Source of the DNA: Hydractinia symbiolongicarpus
Taxonomy: Eukaryota > Cnidaria > Hydrozoa > Anthoathecata > Hydractiniidae
Direction: 5' to 3'
Length of the DNA: 64,000 bases
Assembly (NCBI RefSeq): GCF_029227915.1
Contig: NC_079887.1
Location: 26,721,650 to 26,785,649, forward strand
Shown here: positions 1 through 11,268 of the stretch, piece after piece
Layout of the letters: every line of letters begins with the position of its first letter
How positions within the stretch are numbered: position 1 is the first letter of the stretch
Position numbers and translations under genes: made by a program
The notes under the pieces: model-generated
The model's database searches: none
The model's input: the letters and a program-made list of their open reading frames with translations, nothing else
Told to the model about the DNA's origin: nothing

Positions 1-560
1 TACGGAAAAACGCGGGATTTCGTTTGCCGGCGATTAAACCTCTTTCATTAAGCGTCTCATCAAAAATGAAAACATTTTTGAAAACTACAAGTCTCATGGG
101 CTTTAGTGGTGAAAAAATAATTTAAAAAATCGTTCGGGAAATGAGTTTACTCCCTGGGTACTTTCTTTGTATACTTTTGACTATACGGGCCGAGTCCGGG
201 ATTTACGGGAAATCGCGGATTTTCGTTTGCCGGCGATTAAACTTCTTTTATACAGCGTCCAATCAAATATGAAAATATTTTTGAAAACTACAAGTCTCAT
301 GCGTTTAGTGGTAAAAAAATAATATAAAAAATCGTTCGGGAAATGAGTTTACTCCCTGGGTACTTTCTTTGTATACTTTTGACTATACGGGCCAAGCGCG
401 GGATTTACGGAAAATCGCGGGTTTTCGTTTGCCGGCGATTAAACTTCTTTTATTCAGCGTCTCATCCAAAATGAAAACATTTTTAAAAACTACAAGTCTT
501 ATGCGTTTTAGTGGTGAAAAAATAATTTAAAAAATCGTTCTGGAAATGAGTTTACTCCCT
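1..560 (+). repeat. Diverged duplicate of 1823-2380 (offset 1,822 bp, 9 monomers)
   Basis: The first ~560 bases match 1823 onward in monomer order and in rare markers: AACGCGGGATTTCG, CCTCTTTCATTAAGCG and CATGGGCTTTAG at 95, which recurs at 1917. Single differences are visible (for example GCGTCCAATC versus GCGTCCCATC, and GCCAAGCGCGGG versus GCCAAGCCCGGG), so this duplication is older than those further right. Confidence 0.75.
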
Positions 561-3500
561 GGGTACTTTCTTTGTATACTTTCACTATACGGGCCGAGTC
601 CGGGATTTAGGGAAATCGCAGGTTTTTGTTTGCCGGCGATTAAACTGCTTTTATTCAGCGTCTCATCAAAAATGAAAACATTTTTGAAAACTACAAGTCT
701 CATGCGTTTTAGTGGTGAAAAAATAATTTAAAAAATCGTTCGGGAAATGAGTTTACTCCCTGGGTACTTTCTTTGTATACTTTTGACTATACGGCCAAGC
801 CCCGGATTTACGGGAAAACGCGGGATTTCAATTGCCGGCGATTACACCTCTTTCATTAAGCGTCTCATCAAAAATGAAAACATTTTTGAAAACTACAAGT
901 CTCATGCGTTTTAGTGGTGAAAAAATAATTTAAAAAATCGTTCGGGAAATGAGTTTACTCCCTGGGTACTTTCTTTGTATACTTTTGACTATACGGGCCA
1001 AGCCGGGATTTACGGGAAAGCGCGGGTTTTCGTTTGCCGGCGATTAAACTGCTTTTATTCAGCGTCTCATCAAAAATGAAAACATTTTTAAAAACTACAA
1101 GTCTGATGCGTTTTAGTGGTGAAAAAATAATTTAAAAAATCGTTCTGGAAATGTGTTTACTCACAGGATACTTTCTTTGTATACTTTTGACTATACGGGC
1201 CGAGTCCGGGATTTACGGAAAATCGCGGATTTTCGTTTGCCGGCGATTAAACTTCTTTTATTCAACGTCTCATCAAAAATGAAAACATTTTTAAAAACTA
1301 TAAGTCTCATGGGCTTTAGTGGTGAAAAAATAATTTAAAAAATCGTTCTGGAAATGAGTTTACTCACAGGGTACTTTCTTTGTATACATTCGACTATACG
1401 TGCCAAGCCCGGGATTTACGGGAAATCGCGGGTTTTTGTTTGCCGGCGATTAAACTTCTTTTATTCAGCGTCTCATCAAAAATGAAAACAATTTTAAAAA
1501 CTACAAGTCTGATGCGTTTTAGTGGTGAAAAAATAATTTAAAAAATCGTTCTGGAAATGAGTTTACTCACAGGGTACTTTCTTTGTATACATTCGACTAT
1601 ACGGGCCAAGCCCAGGATTTACGGGAAATCGCGGGTTTTCGTTTTCCGGCGATTAAACCTCTTTCATTAAGCGTCTCATCAAAAATGAAAACATTTTTGA
1701 AAACTACAAGTCTCATGCATTTTAGTGGTGAAAAAAAAATTTAAAAAATCGTTCGGGAAATGAGTTTACTCCCTGGGTACTTTCTTTGTATACATTTGAC
1801 TATACGGGCCAAGCCCCGGATTTACGGGAAAACGCGGGATTTCGTTTGCCGGCGATTAAACCTCTTTCATTAAGCGTCTCATCAAAAATGAAAACATTTT
1901 TGAAAACTACAAGTCTCATGGGCTTTAGTGGTGAAAAAATAATTTAAAAAATCGTTCGGGAAATGAGTTTACTCCCTGGGTACTTTCTTTGTATACTTTT
2001 GACTATACGGGCCGAGTCCGGGATTTACGGGAAATCGCGGATTTTCGTTTGCCGGCGATTAAACTTCTTTTATACAGCGTCCCATCAAATATGAAAATAT
2101 TTTTGAAAACTACAAGTCTCATGCGTTTAGTGGTAAAAAAATAATATAAAAAATCGTTCGGGAAATGAGTTTACTCCCTGGGTACTTTCTTTGTATACTT
2201 TTGACTATACGGGCCAAGCCCGGGATTTACGGGAAATCGCGGGTTTTCGTTTGCCGGCGATTAAACTTCTTTTATTCAGCGTCTCATCAAAAATGAAAAC
2301 ATTTTTAAAAACTACAAGTCTTATGCGTTTTAGTGGTGAAAAAATAATTTAAAAAATCGTTCTGGAAATGAGTTTACTCCCTGGGTACTTTCTTTGTATA
2401 CTTTTGACTATACGGGCCGAGTCCAGGATTTACGGGAAATCGCAGGTTTTCGTTTGCCGGCGATTAAACTTCTTTTATTCAGCGTCTCATCAAAAATAAA
2501 AACATTTTTAAAAACTACAAGTCTCATGCGTTTTAGTGGTAAAATAATAATTTAAAAAATCGTTTGTCAAATGAGTTTACTCCCTGGGTACTTTCTTTGT
2601 ATACTTTTGACTATACGGGCCGAGTCCAGGATTTACGAGAAATCGCAGGTTTTCGTTTGCCGGCGATTAAACTTCTTTTATTCAGCGTCTCATCAAAAAT
2701 GAAAACATTTTTGAACAATAAAATTCTCATGCGTTTTAGTGGTGAAAAAATAATTTAAAAAATCGTTCGGGAAATGAGTTTACTCCCTGGGTACTTTCTT
2801 TGTATACTTTTGACTATACGGGCCAAGCCCGGGATTTACGGGAAATCGCGGGTTTTCGTTTGCCGGCGCTTAAACTTCTTTTATTCAGCGTCTCATCAAA
2901 AATGAAAACATTTTTAAACAATAAAATTCTCATGCGTTTTAGTGGTGAAAAAATAATTTAAAAAATCGTTCGGGAAATGAGTTTACTCCCTGGGTATTTT
3001 CTTTGTATACTTTTGACTATACGGGCCGAGTCCGGGATTTACGGGAAATCGCGGATTTTCGTTTGCCGGCGATTAAACTTCTTTTATACAGCGTCCCATC
3101 AAATATGAAATATTTTTGAAAACTACAAGTCTCATGCGTTTAGTGGTAAAAAAATAATATAAAAAATCGTTCGGGAAATGAGTTTACTCCCTGGGTACTT
3201 TCTTTGTATACTTTTGACTATACGGGCCAAGCCCGGGATTTACGGAAAATCGCGGGTTTTCGTTTGCCGGCGATTAAACTTCTTTTATTCAGCGCCTCAT
3301 CAAAAATGAAAACATTTTTGAAAAATAAAATTCTCATGCGTTTTAGTGGTGAAAAAAAATTTAAAAAATCGTTCGGGAAATGAGTTTACTTCCTGGGTAC
3401 TTTCTTTGTATACTTCTAACTATACGGGCCGAGTCCGGGATTTACGGGAAATCGCGGATTTTCGTTTGCCGGCGATTAAACTTCTTTTATACAGCGTCCC

Positions 3501-6212
3501 ATCAAATATGAAATATTTTTGAAAACTACAAGTCTCATGCGTTTAGTGGTAAAAAAATAATATAAAAAATCGTTCGGGAAATGAGTTTACTCCCTGGGTA
3601 CTTTCTTTGTATACTTTTGACTATACGGGCCAAGCCCGGGATTTACGGGAAATCGCGGGTTTTCGTTTGCCGGCGATTAAACTTCTTTTATTCAGCGTCT
3701 CATCAAAAATGAAAACATTTTTGAAAAATAAAATTCTATTGCGTTTTAGTGGTGAAAAAATAATTTAAAAAATCGTTCGGGAAATGAGTTTACTTCCTGG
3801 GTACTTTCTTTGTATACTTTTGACTATACGGGCCGAGTCCGGGATTTACGGGAAATCGCGGATTTTCGTTTGCCGGCGATTAAACTTCTTTTATTCAGCG
3901 TCTCATCAAAAATGAAAACATTTTTGAAAAATAAAATTCTCATGCGTTTTAGTGGTGAAAAAAAATTTAAAAAATCGTTCGGGAAATGAGTTTACTTCCT
4001 GGGTACTTTCTTTCAATACTTCTAACTATACGGGCCGTGTCCGGGATTTACGGGAAATCGCGGATTTTCGTTTGCCGGCGATTAAACTTCTTTTATACAG
4101 CGTCCCATCAAATATGAAATATTTTTGAAAACTACAAGTCTCATGCGTTTAGTGGTAAAAAAATAATATAAAAAATCGTTCGGGAAATGAGTTTACTCCC
4201 TGGGTACTTTCTTTGTATACTTTTGACTATACGGGCCAAGCCGGGATTTACGGGAAATCGCGGGTTTTCGTTTGCCGGCGATTAAACTTCTTTTATTCAG
4301 CGTCTCATCAAAAATGAAAACATTTTTGAAAAATAAAATTCTATTGCGTTTTAGTGGTGAAAAAATAATTTAAAAAATCGTTCTGGAAATGAGTTTACTC
4401 CCTGGGTACTTTCTTTGTATACTTTTGACTATACGGGCCGAGTCCAGGATTTACGGGAAATCGCAGGTTTTCGTTTGCCGGCGATTAAACTTCTTTTATT
4501 CAGCGTCTCATCAAAAATGAAAACATTTTTAAAAACTACAAGTCTTATGCGTTTTAGTGGTGAAAAAATAATTTAAAAAATCGTTCTGGAAATGAGTTTA
4601 CTCCCTGGGTACTTTCTTTGTATACTTTTGACTATACGGGCCGAGTCCAGGATTTACGGGAAATCGCAGGTTTTCGTTTGCCGGCGATTAAACTTCTTTT
4701 ATTCAGCGTCTCATCAAAAATAAAAACATTTTTAAAAACTACAAGTCTCATGCGTTTTAGTGGTAAAATAATAATTTAAAAAATCGTTTGGGAAATGAGT
4801 TTACTCCCTGGGTACTTTCTTTGTATACTTTTGACTATACGGGCCGAGTCCGGGATTTAGGGAAATCGCAGGTTTTCGTTTGCCGGCGATTAAACTTTTT
4901 TTATTCAGCGTCTCATCAAAAATGAAAACATTTTTAAAAACTACAAGTCTTATGCGTTTTAGTGGTGAAAAAATAATTTAAAAAATTGTTCTGGAATTGA
5001 GTTTACTCTCAGGGTACTTTCTTTGTATACATTCGACTATACGTGCCAAGCCCGGGATTTACGGGAAATAGCGGGTTTTCGTTTGCCGGCGATTAAACTG
5101 CTTTTATTCAGCGTCTCATCAAAAATGAAAACATTCTTGAAAACTACAAGTCTCATGCGTTTTAGTGGTGAAATAATAATTTAAAAAATCGTTTGGGAAA
5201 TGAGTTTACTCCCTGGGTACTTTCTTTGTATACTTTTGACTATACGGGCCGAGTCCAGGATTTGCGGGAAATCGCAGGTTTTCGTTTGCAGGCGATTAAA
5301 CTTCTTTTATTCAGCGTCTCATCAGAAATGAAAACATTTTTAAAAACTACAAGTCTCATGCGTTTTAGTGGTGAAAAAGTAATTTAAAAAATCGTTCGGG
5401 AAATGAGTTTACTCCCTGGGTACTTTCTTTGTATACTTTTGACTATACGGGCCAAGCCCGGGATTTACGGGAAGTCGCTGGTTTTCGTTTGCCGGCGATT
5501 AAACTTCTTTTATTCAGCGTCTCATCAAAAATGAAAACATTTTTGAAAACTACAAGTCTCATGCGTTTTAGTGGTGAAAAAATAATTTAAAAAATCGTTC
5601 GGGAAATGAGTTTACTCCCCGGGTACTTTCTTTGTATACTTTTGACTATACGGGCCAAGCCGGGATTTACGGGAAATCGCGGGTTTTCGTTTGCCGGCGA
5701 TTAAACTTCTTTTATTCAGCGTCTCATCAAAAATGAAAACATTTTTAAAAACTACAAGTCTTATGCGTTTTAGTGGTGAAAAAATAATTTAAAAAATCGT
5801 TCGGGAAATGAGTTTACTCCCTGGGTACTTTCTTTGTATACTTTTGACTATACAGGCCGAGTCCGGGATTTATGGGAAATCGCGGGTTTTCGTTTGCCGG
5901 CGATTAAACTTCTTTTATTCAGCATCTCATCAAAAATGAAAACATTTTTGAAAACTACAAGTCTCATGCGTTTTAGTGGTGAAAAAATAATTTAAAAAAT
6001 CGTTCGGGAAATGAGTTTACTCCCTGGATACTTTCTTTGTATACTTTTGACTATACGGGCCGAGTCCGGGATTTACGGGAAATCGCGGATTTTCGTTTGC
6101 CGGCGATTAAACTTCTTTTATTCAGCGTCCCATCAAATATGAAAATATTTTTGAAAAGTACAAGTCTCATGCGTTTAGTGGTAAAAAAATAATATAAAAA
6201 ATCGTTTGGGAA

Positions 6213-6618
6213 ATGAGTTTACTCACAGGATACTTTCTTTGTATACATTCGACTATACGGGCCAAGCACGGGATTTACGGGAAATCGCGGGTTTTTGTTT
6301 TCCGGCGATTAAACCTCTTTCATCAAGCGTCTCATCAAAAATAAAAACATTTTTAAAAACTACAAGTCTCATGCGTTTTAGTGGTGAAAAAATAATTTAA
6401 AAAATCGTTCTGGAAATGAGTTTACTCACAGGATACTTTCTTTGTATACATTCGACTATACGGGCCAAGCACGGGATTTACGGGAAATCGCGGGTTTTTG
6501 TTTTCCGGCGATTAAACCTCTTTCATCAAGCGTCTCATCAAAAATAAAAACATTTTTAAAAACTACAAGTCTCATGCGTTTTAGTGGTGAAAAAAAAATT
6601 TAAAAAATAGTTCGGGAA
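6213..6618 (+). repeat. Single-monomer tandem duplication (2 x 203 bp)
   Basis: Monomers 6213-6415 and 6416-6618 are adjacent and share rare variants: GCCAAGCACGGG, GGGTTTTTGTTTTCCGG, CCTCTTTCATCAAGCG and AAAAATAAAAACA. They differ mainly near the end, where the second has a shortened A-rich tract and AAATAGTTCGGG. This is the smallest class of duplication visible: one repeat unit. Confidence 0.8.
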
Positions 6619-7829
6619 ATGAGTTTACTCCCTGGGTACTTTTTCTGTATACATTCGACTATACGGGCCAAGCCCTGCATTTACGGGAAAACGCGGGATT
6701 TCGTTTGCCGGCGATTAAATTGCTTTTACTCAGCGTCTCATCAAATATGAAATATTTTTGAAAACTACAAGTCTCATGCGTTTAGTGGTAAAAAAATAAT
6801 ATAAAAAATCGTTCGGGAAATGAGTTTACTCCCTGGGTACTTTCTTTGTATACTTTTGACTATACGGGCCGAGTCCGGGATTTACGGGAAATCGCGGATT
6901 TTCGTTTGCCGGCGATTAAACTTCTTTTATACAGCGTCCCATCAAATATGAAATATTTTTGAAAACTACAAGTCTCATGCGTTTAGTGGTAAAAAAATAA
7001 TATAAAAAATCGTTCGGGAAATGAGTTTACTCCCTGGGTACTTTCTTTGTATACTTTTGACTATACGGGCCAAGCCCGGGATTTACGGGAAATCGCGGGT
7101 TTTCGTTTGCCGGCGATTAAACTTCTTTTATTCAGCGTCTCATCAAAAATGAAAACATTTTTGAACAATAAAATTCTCATGCGTTTTAGTGGTGAAAAAG
7201 TAATTTAAAAAATCGTTCGGGAAATGAGTTTACTCCCTGGGTATTTTCTTTGTATACTTTTGACTATACGGGCCGAGTCCGGGATTTACGGGAAATCGCG
7301 GATTTTCGTTTGCCGGCGATTAAACTTCTTTTATACAGCGTCCCATCAAATATGAAATATTTTTGAAAACTACAAGTCTGATGCGTTTAGTGGTAAAAAA
7401 ATAATATAAAAAATCGTTCGGGAAATGAGTTTACTCCCTGGGTACTTTCTTTGTATACTTTTGACTATACGGGCCAAGCCCGGGATTTACGGGAAATCGC
7501 GGGTTTTCGTTTGCCGGCGATTAAACTTCTTTTATTCAGCGTCTCATCAAAAATGAAAACATTTTTGAAAACTACAAGTCTTATGCGTTTTAGTGGTGAA
7601 AAAATAATTTAAAAAATCGTTCTGGAAATGAGTTTACTCCCTGGGTACTTTCTTTGTATACTTTTGACTATACGGGCCGAGTCCGGGATTTACGGGAAAT
7701 CGCGGATTTTCGTTTGCCGGCAATTAAACTTCTTTTATTCAGCGTCCCATCAAATATGAAAATATTTTTGAAAACTACAAGTCTCATGCGTTTAGTGGTA
7801 AAAAAATAATATAAAAAATCGTTCGGGAA

Positions 7830-8032
7830 ATGAGTTTACTCCCTGGGTACTTTCTTTGTATACTTTTGACTATACGGGCCAAGCCCGGGATTTACGGGAA
7901 ATCGCGGGTTTTCGTTTGCCGGCGATTAAACTTCTTTTATTCAGCGTCTCATCAAAAATGAAAACACTTTTAAAAACTACAAGTCTTATGCGTTTTAGTG
8001 GTGAAAAAATAATTTAAAAAATCGTTCTGGAA
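7830..8032 (+). repeat. Representative S-class monomer (203 bp)
   Basis: This is the commonest class and a useful reference. Counting from ATGAGTTTAC it shows: ACTCCCTGGG at 9-18, the pyrimidine-rich CTTTCTTTG, the GTATA/TATAC dyad, GGGCCAAGCCCGGG, ATTTACGGGAAATCGCGGG, TTTGCCGGCGATTAAAC, ATTCAGCGTCTCATC, then A/T tracts, ATGCGTTTTAGTGGTG and AATTTAAAAAATCG. This copy carries a private ACACTTTT in place of ACATTTTT, a marker that recurs at about 9584, 12818, 18887 and 19898 and so traces duplication of the surrounding block. Confidence 0.9.
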
Positions 8033-8235
8033 ATGAGTTTACTCACAGGATACTTTCTTTGTATACATTCGACTATACGGGCCAAGCCCGGGATTTACGG
8101 GAAATCGCGGGTTTTCGTTTGCCGGCGATTAAACTGCTTTTATTCAGCGTCTCATCAAAAATGAAAACATTCTTGAAAACTACAAGTCTGATGCCTTTTA
8201 GTGGTGAAATAATAATTCAAAAAATCGTTTGAGAA
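8033..8235 (+). repeat. Representative T-class monomer (203 bp)
   Basis: T-class monomers carry ACTCACAGG(G/A)TAC in place of ACTCCCTGGGTAC, CATTCGAC or CATTTGAC in the loop between GTATA and TATAC, and usually AACTGCTTTT and CATTCTTG further on. They are abundant from about 1 to 35 kb, occur sparsely from 38.98 to 43 kb, and I see none after about 43 kb. The next monomer boundary in this copy carries TTTGAGAAATGAG, a marker of the 4-mer higher-order repeat that begins here. Confidence 0.88.
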
Positions 8236-9650
8236 ATGAGTTTACTCCCTGGGTACTTTCTTTGTATACTTTTGACTATACGGGCCGAGTCCAGGATTTA
8301 CGGGAAATCGCAGGTTTTCGTTTGCCGGCGATTAAACTTCTTTTATTCAGCGTCTCATCAAAAATGAAAACATTTTTAAAAACTACAAGTATCATGCGTT
8401 TTAGTGGTGAAAAAGTAATTTGAAAAATCGTTCAGGAAATGAGTTTACTCACAGGGTACTTTCTTTGTATACATTCGACTATACGTGCCAAGCCCGGATT
8501 TAGGGAAATCGCAGGTTTTCGTTTGCCGGCGACTAAACTTCTTTTATTCAGCGTCTCATCAAAAATGAAAACATTTTTAAAAACTACAAGTCTCATGCGT
8601 TTTAGTGGTGAAAAGGTAATTTAAAAAATCGTTCGGGAAATGGGTTTACTCCCTGGGTACTTTCTTTGTATACTTTTGACTATACGGGCCGAGTCCGGGA
8701 TTTAGGGAAATCGCAGGTTTTCGTTTGCCGGCGATTAAACTGCTTTTATTCAGCGTCTCATCAAAAATGAAAACATTTTTGAAAACTACAAGTCTCATTC
8801 GTTTTAGTGGTGAAAAAATAATTTAAAAAATCGTTCGGGAAATGAGTTTACTCCCTGGGTACTTTCTTTGTATACTTTTGACTATACGGGCCAAGCCGGG
8901 ATTTACGGGAAATCGCGGGTTTTCGTTTGCCGGCGATTAAACTTCTTTTATTAAGCGTCTCATCAAAAATGAAAACATTTTTAAAAACTACAAGTCTTAT
9001 GCGTTTTAGTGGTGAAAAAATAATTTAAAAAATCGTTCTGGAAATGAGTTTACTCCATGGGTACTTTCTTTGTATACTTTTGACTATACGGGCCGAGTCC
9101 GGGATTTACGGGAAATCGCGGATTTTTGTTTGCCGGCAATTAAACTTCTTTTATTCAGCGTCCCATCAAATATGAAAATATTTTAGAAAACTACAAGTCT
9201 CATGCGTTTAGTGGTAAAAAAATAATTTAAAAAATCGTTCTGGAAATGAGTTTACTCCCTGGGTACTTTCTTTGTATACTTTTGACTATACGGGCCGAGT
9301 CCGGGATTTACGGGAAATCGCGGATTTTCGTTTGCCGGCAATTAAACTTCTTTTATTCAGAGTCCCATCAAATATGAAAATATTTTAGAAAACTACAAGT
9401 CTCATGCGTTTAGTGGTAAAAAAATAATATAAAAAATCGTTCGGGAAATGAGTTTACTCCCTGGGTACTTTCTTTGTATACTTTTGACTATACGGGCCAA
9501 GCCCGGGATTTACGGGAAATCGCGGGTTTTCGTTTGCCGGCGATTAAACTTCTTTTATTCAGCGTCTCATCAAAAATGAAAACACTTTTAAAAACTACAA
9601 GTCTTATGCGTTTTAGTGGTGAAAAAATAATTTAAAAAATCGTTCTGGAA

Positions 9651-10459
9651 ATGAGTTTACTCACAGGATACTTTCTTTGTATACATTCGAATATACGGGC
9701 CAAGCCCGGGATTTACGGGAAATCGCGGGTTTTCGTTTGCCGGCGATTAAACTGCTTTTATTCAGCGTCTCATCAAAAATGAAAACATTCTTGAAAACTA
9801 CAAGTCTCATGCCTTTTAGTGGTGAAATAATAATTTAAAAAATCGTTTGAGAAATGAGTTTACTCCCTGGGTACTTTCTTTGTATACTTTTGACTATACG
9901 GGCCGAGTCCAGGATTTACGGGAAATCGCAGGTTTTCGTTTGCCGGCGATTAAACTTCTTTTATTCAGCGTCTCATCAAAAATGAAAACATTTTTAAAAA
10001 CTACAAGTATCATGCGTTTTAGTGGTGGAAAAGTAATTTGAAAAATCGTTCGGGAAATGAGTTTACTCACAGGGTACTTTCTTTGTATACATTCGACTAT
10101 ACGTGCCAAGCCCGGATATAGGGAAATCGCAGGTTTTCGTTTGCCGGCGACTAAACTTCTTTTATTCAGCGTCTCATCAAAAATGAAAACATTTTTAAAA
10201 ACTACAAGTCTCATGCGTTTTAGTGGTGAAAAAGTAATTTAAAAAATCGTTCGGGAAATGGGTTTACTCCCTGGGTACTTTCTTTGTATACTTTTGACTA
10301 TACGGGCCAAGCCGGGATTTACGGGAAATCGCGGGTTTTCGTTTACCGGCGATTAAACTTCTTTTATTCAGCGTCTCATCAAAAATGAAAACATTTTTAA
10401 AAACTACAAGTCTTATGCGTTTTAGTAGTGAAAAAATAATTTAAAAAATCGTTCTGGAA
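9651..10459 (+). repeat. 4-mer higher-order repeat unit, 809 bp
   Basis: First of two adjacent 809-bp units inside copy 1 of the 3,236-bp block. It is distinguished from the next unit by ATTCGAATATACGGG and GGATACTTTC in its first monomer. The order of monomer types is a-b-c-d as described for the region. Confidence 0.88.
10304..10335 (+). other. G-quadruplex-type motif in the monomer GC core (example)
   Basis: Four GGG triplets at 10304-10306, 10314-10316, 10323-10325 and 10333-10335, with loops of 7, 6 and 7 bases. This meets the usual G3 N1-7 rule. It occurs in monomers with GCCAAGCCGGG (one C fewer). In ordinary S monomers the first loop is 8. V monomers (CGCGGATT) and CGCAGG variants lack the fourth triplet. 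Whether it folds is not shown. Confidence 0.6.
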
Positions 10460-11268
10460 ATGAGTTTACTCACAGGGTACTTTCTTTGTATACATTCGAC
10501 TATACGGGCCAAGCCCGGGATTTACGGGAAATCGCGGGTTTTCGTTTGCCGGCGATTAAACTGCTTTTATTCAGCGTCTCATCAAAAATGAAAACATTCT
10601 TGAAAACTACAAGTCTCATGCCTTTTAGTGGTGAAATAATAATTTAAAAAATCGTTTGAGAAATGAGTTTACTCCCTGGGTACTTTCTTTGTATACTTTT
10701 GACTATACGGGCCGAGTCCAGGATTTACGGGAAATCGCAGGTTTTCGTTTGCCGGCGATTAAACTTCTTTTATTCAGCGTCTCATCAAAAATGAAAACAT
10801 TTTTAAAAACTACAAGTATCATGCGTTTTAGTGGTGGAAAAGTAATTTGAAAAATCGTTCGGGAAATGAGTTTACTCACAGGGTACTTTCTTTGTATACA
10901 TTCGACTATACGTGCCAAGCCCGGATATAGGGAAATCGCAGGTTTTCGTTTGCCGGCGACTAAACTTCTTTTATTCAGCGTCTCATCAAAAATGAAAACA
11001 TTTTTAAAAACTACAAGTCTCATGCGTTTTAGTGGTGAAAAAGTAATTTAAAAAATCGTTCGGGAAATGGGTTTACTCCCTGGGTACTTTCTTTGTATAC
11101 TTTTGACTATACGGGCCAAGCCGGGATTTACGGGAAATCGCGGGTTTTCGTTTACCGGCGATTAAACTTCTTTTATTCAGCGTCTCATCAAAAATGAAAA
11201 CATTTTTAAAAACTACAAGTCTTATGCGTTTTAGTAGTGAAAAAATAATTTAAAAAATCGTTCTGGAA
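10460..11268 (+). repeat. 4-mer higher-order repeat unit, 809 bp
   Basis: Directly follows the previous unit at an offset of 809 bp and is nearly identical, including CCCGGATATAGGG (10920), TTTACCGGCG and TTTAGTAGTG. Confidence 0.88.

Larger units (their letters stand above)
1..7628 (+). repeat. Array region 1: heterogeneous S/V/T monomers
   Basis: No gene is present. About 38 monomers of mixed class, less ordered than the rest of the window. Two markers are essentially private to this region: V copies with TATACAGCGTCCC (about 270, 2071, 3087, 3489, 4094, 6931, 7336) and S copies with AATAAAATTCT instead of ACTACAAGTCT (about 2713, 2920, 3324, 3727, 3928, 4330, 7165). Between about 3.0 and 4.4 kb V and S monomers tend to alternate, giving a loose 2-mer periodicity. 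Many copies carry private substitutions. Confidence 0.8.
8033..11268 (+). repeat. 3,236-bp block, copy 1 (16 monomers)
   Basis: This block recurs immediately downstream at an offset of exactly 3,236 bp. Paired private markers are TCATTCG at 8795 and 12031, ATTCGAATAT at 9685 and 12921, and CCCGGATATA at 10111 and 13347. Only scattered substitutions separate the copies, for example CGTTCAGGAAATG (about 8426) versus CGTTCGGGAAATG, and CTCCATGGG versus CTCCCTGGG near 9055 and 12290. Confidence 0.9.

Noticed and set aside
7850-7880. Promoter-like TATAC/GTATAC elements in every monomer
   Set aside because: The match is generic AT-rich sequence and there is no downstream gene. Transcription of the satellite is possible but nothing in the sequence shows it.
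9894-10214. Recurrent 106-codon minus-strand open frame, seen about ten times with near-identical translation, and 61-71 codon plus-strand frames starting in most monomers
   Set aside because: They lie on satellite DNA in both strands at once, recur only as often as the DNA block does, often need TTG or GTG starts, and stop within one or two monomers because 202-203 bp is not a multiple of three. No domain or codon-level conservation is visible.
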